60,966 nt of DNA. Origin: Acidobacteriota bacterium (GTDB lineage Bacteria; Acidobacteriota; Polarisedimenticolia; JACPZX01). Within the stretch, counting starts at the first letter, position 1; every line of letters begins with the position of its first letter. A program made the position numbers and the translations under genes. The notes beneath the pieces were generated by a model, which did no database searches, was not told the DNA's origin, and was given only the letters and a program-made list of their open reading frames with translations. The stretch spans positions 1 to 60,966 of the forward strand of contig JACPZX010000012.1 in assembly GCA_016195325.1 (NCBI GenBank). The letters run 5' to 3'. Of this stretch, positions 8,684 to 16,653 are shown piece by piece.

Positions 8684-9415
8684 ATGCAGATCGAGATCAA
8701 GTACCAGCCGTCGTATTCGCTCGCCATCGTCACTCTCGCGGTCGGCGAGCGCATCCAGGCCGAGTCCGGCGCGATGGTCTCGATGTCGTCGAACCTGGCG
8801 ATGGAGACCGGAATGAAGGGGGGCGTCATGGGCGCCCTCAAGAGGAAGGTCCTCGGCGGCGAGAGCCTCTTCTGGAACACCTTCATGGCCGAGGGAGGGC
8901 CGGCCGAGGTGACGCTGGCCCCCTCGCTCCCGGGAGACATCAACCACATCCGGATCGACCGCGAGACGATCTACATCCAGTCGGGCTCCTTTCTCGCGGG
9001 AGACCCCACGGTCGATCTCGACGCGCAGTGGGGAGGCGCCCGCACCTTCTTCGGAGGGGAGGGGCTCTTCCTCTTGAAGGCGACGGGAAGCGGCGACATC
9101 CTCGTCTCGTCGTACGGCGCCATTCACAAGGTCCCGATAGCGCCCGGGCGCCCGTACGTCTGCGACACGGGGCACGTCGTCGCCTTCACCCAGGGGCTCG
9201 ACTTCGACGTGCGGAGCGTCGGCAACTGGAAGTCGACGCTCCTCGGCGGCGAAGGGCTCGTCTGCGAGTTCCGCGGGGAGGGGAACCTCTACCTCCAGAC
9301 GCGCAGCACGCAGGCCTTCCTGTCGTGGCTCATCCCGAGGATCCCGACGCGCACCGGAGGCGGAGGGGGCGCGACCCCCGGAGGATTCCTGGGGAACATC
9401 CTGCGGGGGGACTGA
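8684..9415 (+). CDS. AIM24 / TIGR00266 family protein
   Basis: Conserved all-beta protein of the AIM24 family (mitochondrial biogenesis AIM24-like; tryptophan RNA-binding attenuator-like fold). The biochemical role in bacteria is unknown. The 243-residue protein begins at ATG 8684 (MQIEIKYQPSYSLAIVTL). Family features are AESGAMVSMS, LFWNTFMAEGGPAEVTLAP, IQSGSFLAGD, FFGGEGLFLLKATGSGDI and the Gly-rich tail before FLGNILRGD. No signal peptide or membrane segment is visible, so it is probably cytosolic or peripherally associated. It is transcribed away from the dehydrogenase gene. Confidence 0.9.
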   Translation: MQIEIKYQPSYSLAIVTLAVGERIQAESGAMVSMSSNLAMETGMKGGVMGALKRKVLGGESLFWNTFMAEGGPAEVTLAPSLPGDINHIRIDRETIYIQSGSFLAGDPTVDLDAQWGGARTFFGGEGLFLLKATGSGDILVSSYGAIHKVPIAPGRPYVCDTGHVVAFTQGLDFDVRSVGNWKSTLLGGEGLVCEFRGEGNLYLQTRSTQAFLSWLIPRIPTRTGGGGGATPGGFLGNILRGD

Positions 9416-9430
9416 GCCCCGTCCCACCGC

Positions 9431-9797
9431 TCAGAACACCGTCACCAGCGACAGCCTCGGCTCGTCGTTGTCGAGCTCGGTGACGCTCTCGGTCTTCTTC
9501 GTGCAGTCGAGCTGGATCTTGTGATCGTGGCTCTTCGCGAAGTACGTCAGGTCGACCGACCGGTTGACGCTCGAGGTGGACGCGGCGGAGAAGGAAATCG
9601 TTGACGTGCTCGTTCTGGGCGGTCGCTCCGGCCGGGATCGAGTTCCGTCCGTCGGAGCCCCCCCAGAACATCAGGCGGATCTCGGCGTCGAGCTTCCCGT
9701 TCGGCCCGTCGTAGAGCGGCACCGCGGCGAGCGCCGGAGGCAGGAGGGCCGTCGACGCGACGGCGATCATCGAGAACGTTCTGAGCGGCGACTTCAT
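9431..9797 (-). pseudogene. Porin relic (phosphate-selective porin-like) with large internal deletion
   Basis: From ATG 9797 the frame gives a signal peptide (FSMIAVASTALLPPALA) and LDAEIRLMFWGG, then NDFLLRRVHLE, the usual start of OprO/P-type beta-barrels. The sense then jumps frame. The end reads VDLTYFAKSHDHKIQLDCTK to RLSLVTVF and a TGA, which is the final beta-strands of such a porin. Only ~120 codons remain of an expected ~400, so most of the barrel and the frame are lost. Its start overlaps the modA stop by four bases, so it was once the distal gene of the modA operon. Confidence 0.7.
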
Positions 9798-10591
9798 TGG
9801 GCACCTCCGGGGTGCGCGACGATGAATCCGAGGTTCTCGAACGTCGCGGCCGCCTCCGCCCCCGCGAGGAAGGCCACCACGCGCCGGACGACTTCCTGGT
9901 GCGGCCGATCCCGCATCGCGGCAAGGGCGTAGGAGATGTGAGGAGCGTCTCCCTCGGGGACCTCGTAGAGAACGCGCACCTGCGGGGAGACCTGGACGTC
10001 GGTCCGGTACACGACGCCGACCTCGGCGCCGCCCGATGCGACCGCCGCGAGGGCGGCGCGGACGTCGGGAGCCGGCAGGACTCGATCCTTGATCGCGTCC
10101 CACGGCCCCGTCTTCGTCAGCCATGCCTTCGCGTACTTGCCGGCGGGCACCGCCTCCGGATTGGCCAGGGAGATCCAGCGGATCGCCGGGCTCACGAGAT
10201 CCTTCGGCGACGCGACGCTCACCGAGCCGTCGAGCCGGCCAATGACGACGAGCCGGTTGGAGAGGGGAGAGGTCCGCGATGCGGCATCGACCGCTCCCGC
10301 CTTTCCGAGGTAGTCCATCCAGCCTTCGTCCGCGGAGAAGAAAACGTCGGCCTTGCGGGCGCGCTCGATCTGGTGCGCGAGGTCGTTCGACGGCCCGAAG
10401 TTGAAGACGAGCTTCACTCCGTTCGCGCTCTCGCAGGCGGGGGCCAGGGTCTCGAGGGCGTCTCTCAGGCTCGCGGCCGCGTAGATCACGACCTCGGACG
10501 GATCGCCCCAAGGCTCCCGGGCCGGAACCGCGGAGGTCAGGCCGAGAACCACGAGCGAGGCTGCCAGGATTGGCATCGGTCGGCCTGTCAC
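9794..10591 (-). CDS. modA: Molybdate-type ABC transporter substrate-binding protein
   Basis: Periplasmic oxyanion-binding protein of the ModA family, expected to capture molybdate or tungstate. The 265-residue protein has a signal peptide (MPILAASLVVLGLTSAVPA). Family signatures follow: VVIYAAASLRDALETL, VFNFGPSNDLAHQI, ADVFFSADEGWMDYL, NRLVVIGR, VGVVYRTDV and a C-terminal VVAFLAGAEAAATFENLGF. The loop after FNFGPS matches the anion-binding Ser region. The permease and ATPase genes (modB, modC) are not adjacent; only a decayed porin follows in the same operon. It might have been recruited to another transporter. Confidence 0.88.
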   Translation of the reverse strand: MTGRPMPILAASLVVLGLTSAVPAREPWGDPSEVVIYAAASLRDALETLAPACESANGVKLVFNFGPSNDLAHQIERARKADVFFSADEGWMDYLGKAGAVDAASRTSPLSNRLVVIGRLDGSVSVASPKDLVSPAIRWISLANPEAVPAGKYAKAWLTKTGPWDAIKDRVLPAPDVRAALAAVASGGAEVGVVYRTDVQVSPQVRVLYEVPEGDAPHISYALAAMRDRPHQEVVRRVVAFLAGAEAAATFENLGFIVAHPGGAQ

Positions 10592-10658
10592 TCCTCGATC
10601 TCGATCGCCGTCGACTCATCGGGCTCCGGGGCCCCCTCGCGGATGCGGCCGCCACCCA

Positions 10659-11888
10659 TCAGCGAGGCGAGGCCGCCACCGCCAGCTCGTCGGCGAGGAG
10701 CCTCAGGAAGAGCCCCACGTCGGTGACGATGCCGGCGGCCTGGGCCGAGCCGCGATCGACGAGCTTCGTGACGACCGCCGGGTTGATGTCCACGCAGACC
10801 GTCCTCACCCACGACGGCGTCATGTTGCCGGTCCCGATCCCGTGGAGCATCGTCGAGAGGATCAGCACGAGGTCGGCCCCCTTGAGCGCGCGCCAGTAGC
10901 GATCCTGCGCCTCGATCAGATCCATGATCGTCTCGGGCATCGGCCCGTCGTCGCGGATCGAGCCGGCGAGGACGACCTCCACCCCGGCCTTGAGGGATTC
11001 GAACATCACCCCCGAGCGGAGGAGCCCGCGGTCCACGGCCGCTTTCATCCCCCCCGCCTTCCGCACGAAGTTGATCGCCCGCATGTGGTTCTTGTGGCCT
11101 TCATAGACCGGGACTCCGGTGCCCAGATGGACCCCTAGAGATGTCCCGTAGAGCGCGCGCTCCACGTCGTGGACGGCGAGGGCGTTGCCCGCGAGGATCG
11201 CCTGCACGAACCCGCCGCGGATGAGGCGGCTCATGTGCTCGGCCCCTCCCGTGTGCACGACGACGGGGCCCGCGACGATGACCGTGCGCCCCTTCTTCTC
11301 GCGGATCTCCGCCATCGTCTTCGCGAGGTCGGTGACGACGATCTCGACGCGCCGCTCCGACGAGACGTCGCGATCCATGAAGACGAAGTCCATCGTCTCG
11401 CGATCCTTGAAGGGAGGGAAGACCTGCACCCCCTTCACGCCGCAGACGACCATGTCCCCCTTGAGGATGTCCCGGAGCTTCACGCAGGCGGCCCGGCCGT
11501 CCTTCACGCGGAGAACCGCGTCCATCCGCTGCTCGGCCACGTCGACGTAGGACCCCGCGATGCGGAGGCGCGTGCGGTGGTTCGTCGTGGAGTAGAAGTC
11601 GTCGGGGACGGTGCCGTCCGCTTCCGCGAACTTGAGGATCGCGTCCTCCTCGACCGTCTGGACGAGGCGGCACCCGAGGGCGACGAGGTTGTCGAGGATC
11701 GTCGCGAGGCGCGCCTCGTCGGGGGCGGTGATCTGCAGCTCCATCTTCGAGTAGTCGCCGACCGTCCGGCCGATGTCGAAGCCGAGGATCTCGTAAGTCC
11801 CCCCGTCCTCGAGAACGACTTTCAGGAACCGGGACATGAGCCCGGAGTCGATGAGGTGCCCTTCGGCGGTCAGCCGTCGCGTCAGCAT
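10659..11888 (-). CDS. TIGR00300-type LOR/SDH-domain protein, ornithine cyclodeaminase-like
   Basis: The 409-residue protein belongs to the TIGR00300 family (LOR/SDH bifunctional enzyme conserved domain), whose archaeal member is an ornithine cyclodeaminase and whose cyanobacterial relative is the C-terminal part of AgrE/ArgZ. Visible blocks are GHLIDSGLMSRFLKVVLEDG, VPDDFYSTTNHRTRLRI, IVAGPVVVHTGGAEH, ILAGNALAVHDVERALYGTS, PVYEGHKNHMRAINFVRKAG and ILSTMLHGIGTGNM. It would convert ornithine to proline plus ammonia with NAD. It is transcribed divergently from purC. The assignment to the family is firm; the exact reaction here is inferred. Confidence 0.85.
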   Translation of the reverse strand: MLTRRLTAEGHLIDSGLMSRFLKVVLEDGGTYEILGFDIGRTVGDYSKMELQITAPDEARLATILDNLVALGCRLVQTVEEDAILKFAEADGTVPDDFYSTTNHRTRLRIAGSYVDVAEQRMDAVLRVKDGRAACVKLRDILKGDMVVCGVKGVQVFPPFKDRETMDFVFMDRDVSSERRVEIVVTDLAKTMAEIREKKGRTVIVAGPVVVHTGGAEHMSRLIRGGFVQAILAGNALAVHDVERALYGTSLGVHLGTGVPVYEGHKNHMRAINFVRKAGGMKAAVDRGLLRSGVMFESLKAGVEVVLAGSIRDDGPMPETIMDLIEAQDRYWRALKGADLVLILSTMLHGIGTGNMTPSWVRTVCVDINPAVVTKLVDRGSAQAAGIVTDVGLFLRLLADELAVAASPR

Positions 11889-11911
11889 GCGGTTCTCCTG
11901 AATCCCCGGGG

Positions 11912-11941
11912 TTGAGCGCTCGCGGGAGTTTCTGTTAGCAT
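11912..11941 (+). promoter_or_regulatory. Likely purC promoter
   Basis: TTGAGC at 11912-11917, an 18-base spacer and an extended -10 TGTTAGCAT (TAGCAT at 11936-11941) lie about 40 bases before the purC ATG. The same TGT-TA start of the -10 occurs before nrdJ and the M23 gene. Confidence 0.5.
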
Positions 11942-11980
11942 CGCGCCCACGCCGTCCAACATTCCCCTGGAGTCTACGAC

Positions 11981-12877
11981 ATGAGCGCCGTCACCAGCGT
12001 CCGGATCCCCGGAGCGAAGCACCTCGGCTCCGGCAAGGTCCGCGACATCTTCTCCTTTGGCGACCGCCTGCTGATGGTCTCGACCGATCGCATCTCCGCC
12101 TTCGACCATGTCCTTCCCGTGGGAATTCCCGACAAGGGGAAGGTCCTCACGCAGTTGTCGCGGTACTGGTTCTCGCTGACGAAGGATATCGTGGCGAACC
12201 ACCTGATCTCGACCGACGTGAAGGACTTCCCGGCCGAGGCGCAGGCGCAGTCCCTCATGCTCGCCGGGCGCTCGATGCTGGTCCACAGGGCGAAGATGTT
12301 CCCCGTGGAGTGCGTCGTGCGCGGCTACCTCGCGGGGAGCGGGCACAAGGAGTACATGAAGACCGGGGCGGTCTCCGGCGTGAAGCTTTCGGCGGGCCTC
12401 CAGATGGCGAGCCGCCTCAGAGAGCCGATCTTCACCCCCTCGACCAAGGCCGAGACCGGCCACGACGAGAACATCCCGTTCGAGACGATGGTGTCCCTCG
12501 TCGGGAAGGCCGACGCGGAGAAGCTGCGGGAGCTGAGCCTCGCCGTCTTCCGGAAGGCGGGGGAGAGGGCGGAGTCGGCGGGGATCATCATCGCCGACAC
12601 CAAGTTCGAGTTCGGCCGCCTCGACGGCGGGAATGGGGAGATCGTCATCGCTGACGAGGTCCTCACCCCCGATTCGTCGCGCTTCTGGGACCGGGAGACG
12701 TACCGCGTCGGGATCTCGCCGCCGTCGTTCGACAAGCAGTTCGTGCGCGACTACCTCGAGTCGATCAAGTGGGACAAGAACCCCCCCGTCCCGTCCCTCC
12801 CGAGCGCGATCGTCGAGGGGACCCGCAAGCGCTACCTCGACATCCACAGGCGGCTGACCGGCCGGGAGATCGTCTAG
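11981..12877 (+). CDS. purC: Phosphoribosylaminoimidazole-succinocarboxamide (SAICAR) synthase
   Basis: PurC ligates aspartate to CAIR with ATP in purine synthesis. The 298-residue protein has GSGKVRDIFSFGDRLLMVST near the N-terminus, STDRISAFDHVLPVGIPDKG, VECVVRGYLAGSG, PIFTPSTKAETGHDENI, IIADTKFEFG and DEVLTPDSSRFW, which cover the nucleotide and substrate sites. Length fits the longer eukaryote/actinobacteria-like PurC type rather than the ~240-residue type. It is followed four bases later by an SRPBCC-domain gene. Other pur genes are not in the window. Confidence 0.96.
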   Translation: MSAVTSVRIPGAKHLGSGKVRDIFSFGDRLLMVSTDRISAFDHVLPVGIPDKGKVLTQLSRYWFSLTKDIVANHLISTDVKDFPAEAQAQSLMLAGRSMLVHRAKMFPVECVVRGYLAGSGHKEYMKTGAVSGVKLSAGLQMASRLREPIFTPSTKAETGHDENIPFETMVSLVGKADAEKLRELSLAVFRKAGERAESAGIIIADTKFEFGRLDGGNGEIVIADEVLTPDSSRFWDRETYRVGISPPSFDKQFVRDYLESIKWDKNPPVPSLPSAIVEGTRKRYLDIHRRLTGREIV

Positions 12878-12880
12878 GCC

Positions 12881-13357
12881 GTGGCCGGTCAGGGGAGCTT
12901 CGCGGCGAAGTCGGTCACGCTCGCCGGCGAGATCGCCCTCGCCGGCCCCCTCGACGCCGTCTTCCCGCTCTTCTCGCCCGAGGGGGAGCGGGCGTGGGTT
13001 CCGGGGTGGGATCCGGAGATCCTTCACCCGCCCGGCGCCGTGTGGGAGCGGGGGATGATCTTTCGCACGAAGCTCGAGCGGGGAGGGGAGGCGGTCTGGG
13101 TCGTCTTGCGCCTCGACCGCGCGGCGCACGACGTCGAGTACCATCGCGTCGAGCCGGAGCACTACGTCGCGCGCGTCACCGTGAGGTGCGTCGCGGCAGG
13201 GGCGGGGCGCACGAAGGCGTCGGTCACGTACGAGTTCATCGGTCTCTCCGACGCCGGCAACGCCGAGATCGCCGGCATGACCGGGGCCGCCTACGCCGCG
13301 AAAATGGCGACGTGGCGCGGCTGGATCGACGCGCACCTCGCCGCTCCCCCGCGCTGA
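12881..13357 (+). CDS. SRPBCC (START/Bet v1-like) domain protein
   Basis: The 158-residue product starts at GTG 12881, four bases after the purC stop. A single SRPBCC-type helix-grip fold is suggested by SVTLAGEIALAGPLDAVFPL, GERAWVPGWDPEILHP, VWVVLRLDRAAHDVEYHRVE, ASVTYEFIGLSDAGN and a final amphipathic helix KMATWRGWIDAHL. This resembles polyketide cyclase/dehydrase-type ligand-binding proteins. No ligand can be named. Its link with purC is probably only shared transcription. Confidence 0.75.
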   Translation: MAGQGSFAAKSVTLAGEIALAGPLDAVFPLFSPEGERAWVPGWDPEILHPPGAVWERGMIFRTKLERGGEAVWVVLRLDRAAHDVEYHRVEPEHYVARVTVRCVAAGAGRTKASVTYEFIGLSDAGNAEIAGMTGAAYAAKMATWRGWIDAHLAAPPR

Positions 13358-13403
13358 CCGCCTCCCTCCTGCGCGCACCCTCGAACTTTCTTCACGATCC
13401 CCC

Positions 13404-13440
13404 TTGACGCCCGATGTATCGTATTACATACTATCGTGCA
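13404..13440 (+). promoter_or_regulatory. padR promoter with canonical PadR operator, probable leaderless start
   Basis: TTGACG (13404-13409) and CATACT (13427-13432) form a sigma-70-type promoter with a 17-base spacer. Between and overlapping them lies ATGT-N8-ACAT at 13414-13429, exactly the PadR-family box. The predicted start site is at about 13439-13440, where the padR ATG begins, so the transcript should have little or no leader and there is no Shine-Dalgarno sequence. PadR binding here would block RNA polymerase and give autorepression. Confidence 0.7.
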
Positions 13441-13823
13441 TGACGACATCAAAGGGCGCCGCGTCCGCGAGCGCGGAGCACCTCGACAGGTGGGAAGTGC
13501 AGCTCCGCAAAGGATCGCTCGAGCTCGCCATCCTGGGGTGCCTCTGGCCCGGCCGCCTCTACGGCCTTGAGATCCTGCGGCGCCTCGAGACCGAGTCGGA
13601 TCTCGCGCTGTCGGCGGGGACCGTCTACCCGCTCCTCGCCCGGCTCAAGGCCGACGGGCTCCTCGAGTCGGAGTGGGTGGAGGCCGACGCCGGCCATCCC
13701 CGCAAGTACTACCAGCTGACGTCCGTGGGTCGCCGCCGGGCTGCCGAGATGGCGAAGATGTGGGCGCGGTTCGCGGGGACGCTGGGAGATCTCCTGGCGC
13801 CCGTCTTGAAAGAGAGGCGATAG
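13440..13823 (+). CDS. PadR family transcriptional regulator
   Basis: Winged-helix regulator of 127 residues. The PadR core is LRKGSLELAILGCLWPGRLY, GLEILRRLE, LSAGTVYPLLARLKADGLL and HPRKYYQLTSVGRRRAAEM, with no large effector domain. I chose ATG 13440 over the upstream TTG because the promoter -10 would lie inside a longer gene. The gene abuts a HAAS-domain membrane protein (start one base after the PadR stop), a standard pairing in which PadR controls the membrane gene. It probably represses its own operon through the ATGT-N8-ACAT site. The inducing signal is unknown. Confidence 0.9.
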   Translation: MTTSKGAASASAEHLDRWEVQLRKGSLELAILGCLWPGRLYGLEILRRLETESDLALSAGTVYPLLARLKADGLLESEWVEADAGHPRKYYQLTSVGRRRAAEMAKMWARFAGTLGDLLAPVLKERR

Positions 13824-14396
13824 ATGATCGACGCTTTCCTCTCGAAGTTGCGCGCGGCCCTTCGGGGCATGCCGGACGCCGAGATCGAGGACATCCTCCG
13901 GGAGCTCCGCGGCCACATCGCCGAGGTCGCGGAGGGGGCAGGAGGAAGCGTCGAGGGCGCCATCCAGTCGCTCGGCGACCCGATCGATCTCGCGAAGACG
14001 TACCGCGCCCATAACCTCATGGCCCACGCGGAGTGCAGCGGGTCACCCCTCGTCATCCTCCAGGGGCTGCGGAACGCGACACGGACATCCGCCGGCCGCG
14101 TCGCGGCCACGGTCCTGTACATCTCCGGCTACTCGATTGTCATCACGCTGTTGCGCGTGACCGTCCACAAGCTCTTCTCTCCATCCAGCGTCGGCGCGTG
14201 GTACGCGCCGGGGGAGAGGTGGCCCGTCACTCTGGTCTGGGACGGCGCCGCTCCGGATGGCGCGAGAGAGGTTCTCGGATGGTGGCTCATCCCGGCGACT
14301 CTTGCCGCGGGATGGGTCCTGAAGTACGCCGTCGATCGCGCCGCGCAGTGGTGGATTCGCAGGACCCGGCGTTCGAAGGAAGGAAGATCGGTATGA
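13824..14396 (+). CDS. HAAS-domain (DUF1700-like) membrane protein
   Basis: The 190-residue protein has an N-terminal HAAS signalling domain: FLSKLRAALRGMPDAEIEDI, LRELRGHIAEVAEGAGGSVE and AIQSLGDPIDLAKTYRAH. After it comes a hydrophobic segment VAATVLYISGYSIVITLL and a second near LGWWLIPATLAAGWVLKYAV, so it is probably anchored in the inner membrane by two helices. It sits directly after padR and overlaps a possible upstream start of the next gene. HAAS proteins coupled to PadR are believed to be membrane stress or signal effectors; the task here is unknown. Confidence 0.82.
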   Translation: MIDAFLSKLRAALRGMPDAEIEDILRELRGHIAEVAEGAGGSVEGAIQSLGDPIDLAKTYRAHNLMAHAECSGSPLVILQGLRNATRTSAGRVAATVLYISGYSIVITLLRVTVHKLFSPSSVGAWYAPGERWPVTLVWDGAAPDGAREVLGWWLIPATLAAGWVLKYAVDRAAQWWIRRTRRSKEGRSV

Positions 14397-14434
14397 GGGC
14401 GTTCGTCCGACGATCCATTCAAAGGAGGTTTAGG

Positions 14435-14830
14435 GTGAGAAGATTCAGAAACGTCCGGCTCGCGTTCGCGCTCGTGTCGTCATTGTTCGGGATGCTCGGC
14501 CTCGCCGCCGCCGGCTCAAGCGCCGCCGCCGACGTCGCCGGCGACTGGGTCGGGGTGCTCGACACAGGCCACGGCTCGCTCCACGTCGTGATTCACGTGA
14601 CCGACGGGAAGGACGGCTCGCTGTCCGCCACGATGGACAGCCCCGACCAGGGGGTGACCGGCCTCGTCATCACCTCGATCACCTACGCCGCCCCGGATCT
14701 CGCGTTCGGCATCGAGAAGCAGGGGTTCGCGTACGCGGGGAAGTTCGACCACGAGAAGGAACAGATCGCAGGGACCTGGAAGCAGGGCGGGGCGTCGCTC
14801 CCGCTGACCTTCGCGCGCGCGGGGAAGTGA
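14435..14830 (+). CDS. Small secreted protein with a beta-rich hydrolase-associated domain
   Basis: I set the start at GTG 14435, because AAAGGAGG at 14421-14428 lies six bases ahead and the product then begins with a clean signal peptide (VRLAFALVSSLFGMLGLA, cut near SSAAA). An in-frame ATG at 14393 overlapping the previous stop is the alternative. The mature ~95 residues (DVAGDWVGVLDTGHGSLHVV, SATMDSPDQGVTGLVI, GTWKQGGASLPLTF) resemble the beta-barrel domain found ahead of some secreted alpha/beta hydrolases, here alone. It is the third gene of the PadR operon. Confidence 0.75.
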   Translation: MRRFRNVRLAFALVSSLFGMLGLAAAGSSAAADVAGDWVGVLDTGHGSLHVVIHVTDGKDGSLSATMDSPDQGVTGLVITSITYAAPDLAFGIEKQGFAYAGKFDHEKEQIAGTWKQGGASLPLTFARAGK

Positions 14831-14850
14831 GCCCGGCGTTCCGCACCCGC

Positions 14851-15687
14851 TCAACTGAAGAGGCTCTTCTCCTTCGCCAGGAGCGCGGGGAGCTCCTCGC
14901 CGATCTCGTCGAGCTGCGAAGGCTTGATCCCGAGGGTCGCCGTCGGCTCGAGCTGCGCCAGATCGAGATCCGGATGCCGCTCGGGGCCGATGCAGAGCTT
15001 CACGCAGAGGGAGTTCGCGAGGCTCACGATCGCGCAGAGGGTCGGGTCGCCCTTCGCCATCGCCGGCTCGTGGTGCTGCCTCACCGCCTCGACCAGCTCT
15101 TGGGGGAGCTTCCACTCCTCGGCCACCCGCGCGGCGACGGCGGTGTGATCGAACCCCAGCTCCTCGCGCTCCGCCCTCAGGAACGTCACGTCCTCGTTGT
15201 AGACGCGCTCGACGACCTTCGCGTAGCTCTCGCGGCGGTTGAAGTCGAGGACGAGCTTCCCGATGTCGTGCATCAATCCGGCGAGGAAGGCGTCCTCCAC
15301 CTTCACGTAGCCGCACGCGCGCGCGATCCGGTTCCCCGCGAGGGCGACGGCGAGGGAGTGATCCCACAGGACCTGATCCTTGAAGGAGGCGCTCGCCTTG
15401 TGGTGGAGAGAGGCGGTGCAGGCGGCGGTGACGACCGACTGGAGCGTTCGGAAGCCCATCACGACGATCGCCTGCGAGAGCGATGTGACCCCGCCGCGGA
15501 CCGCGAAGGCGGCCGAGTTCGAGACCTTCAGCACCGTCGCCGCCATCGTCTGATCCAGCGAGAGGATCTTGACGACGTCGGACACCGAAGTCCTCGACTC
15601 GGTGACCAGCTCGCGCACGCGGATCGCCACGCGCGGCATCGTGGGGATGACGCCCACGTCGAGGTCCGCGATGGGGGACGGGTTCAT
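14851..15687 (-). CDS. HDOD-domain signalling protein
   Basis: The 278-residue protein is almost entirely one HDOD domain (HD-related output domain). Clear blocks are VVKILSLDQTMAATVLKVSN, VTSLSQAIVVMGFRTLQSV, FLAGLMHDIGKLVLDF and WKLPQELVEAVRQHHEPA. Unlike many HDOD proteins it keeps an intact HD pair in LMHDIGK, so nucleotide hydrolysis is conceivable. HDOD proteins act in signalling networks, motility and cell-cycle control. The start ATG 15687 is preferred to 15723. No partner kinase or GGDEF protein is adjacent; the next gene on the strand is a diiron-fold protein. Confidence 0.88.
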   Translation of the reverse strand: MNPSPIADLDVGVIPTMPRVAIRVRELVTESRTSVSDVVKILSLDQTMAATVLKVSNSAAFAVRGGVTSLSQAIVVMGFRTLQSVVTAACTASLHHKASASFKDQVLWDHSLAVALAGNRIARACGYVKVEDAFLAGLMHDIGKLVLDFNRRESYAKVVERVYNEDVTFLRAEREELGFDHTAVAARVAEEWKLPQELVEAVRQHHEPAMAKGDPTLCAIVSLANSLCVKLCIGPERHPDLDLAQLEPTATLGIKPSQLDEIGEELPALLAKEKSLFS

Positions 15688-15764
15688 CCCGGGATAGATA
15701 GGGCCGGCCGCCGGCCGGGGCAACCGGCGTCGATCACTCGGTGGGTGAAGCGCCCCTCAACCCC

Positions 15765-16496
15765 TCAGACCACGTCCTTCGGGACGGCGTAGAAGCCGGG
15801 GGCTGAGACCCTCTTCCCGCCGCGGCGCGCGTGCCACCTCTTCTCGAGCCCCATCCACATCCGCTGGAGGTAGTTCAGCATCGTGTCGACGCCGTACTTC
15901 AGGCTGTCGATCTCGAGCTCCGTCGAAACCGCCAGCGCCGACTCCATCCCGTCCTCGTGCGTCGACTCCAGCTCGCGGTGGAAGGTGAAGTACGTGAGGT
16001 CCATCCCGCGGCGCGACGTCCCTTTCAGCTTCGTGAGCCCCGGGAGGAGGTGATCCCACATCGAGATGGCCATGTTCTCCAGGCCGAACGACGCCCCGAG
16101 GGCGACGCCGTAGTCGCGGTGGCCGTACAGCTCCGCCATCCCCCGCACGAAGTCCTCGGTCTCGGGCTCGAGGCCGGCCGCGAGCGCCAGCTTCGGGTCG
16201 ATGTCGATCGATCTCAGGAAGGCGTGGTAGAGGTACTCGTGCCGCTCGGCGGGCTTCCCGTTCCCCAGCTCCGACGCGAGGATGACGCACAGCTCGTCGG
16301 CGGCCCGCTGGTCGGGGGTGTTCGCGAGGAGCGTCGCGAGGATCCGCGGGAAGTGCTTCACGAAGCCGTAGAACTGGACGGCGAAGTCCCGGAGATCGGC
16401 GTCGTCGATCTCGCCGCGCGCGAAGCGATCGAGATAGGGGTTGTTGATCGCCCCGTGCTTGGTCACTTTCTCCCGCAGCATCTGGTAGAGGTTCAT
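15765..16496 (-). CDS. Heme-oxygenase-fold iron-containing redox protein (TenA/PqqC-like)
   Basis: The 243-residue all-helical protein (from ATG 16496, MNLYQMLREKVTKHGAI) belongs to the TenA/PqqC/CADD superfamily. It has YLDRFARGEIDDADLRDFAV and FYGFVKHFPRILATLLANTP, then acidic/His positions in ASELGNGKPAERHEYLYHAF, ASFGLENMAISMWDHLLP and YFTFHRELESTHEDGMESAL. The recurrent E/H pairs (ELGNG..H, H-E..H) match the diiron ligands of the iron-containing redox enzyme family. The substrate is unknown. No pqq or thi genes flank it, so a PQQ or thiamine role is not supported. Confidence 0.8.
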   Translation of the reverse strand: MNLYQMLREKVTKHGAINNPYLDRFARGEIDDADLRDFAVQFYGFVKHFPRILATLLANTPDQRAADELCVILASELGNGKPAERHEYLYHAFLRSIDIDPKLALAAGLEPETEDFVRGMAELYGHRDYGVALGASFGLENMAISMWDHLLPGLTKLKGTSRRGMDLTYFTFHRELESTHEDGMESALAVSTELEIDSLKYGVDTMLNYLQRMWMGLEKRWHARRGGKRVSAPGFYAVPKDVV

Positions 16497-16653
16497 GGCG
16501 GATCTCCTCGTCTTGGCAATTTCCCGTGAGGCGCCAACGTAGATCACGCGCGCCGGCGACCGTGAGGGGAACGGAACGGAATCCGCGCCCGGGGAGAAGT
16601 GTTGGCCGCGGCGACGCGGGTCCGACTCAACGCGAGCGTGCTAGGATTCCGGC

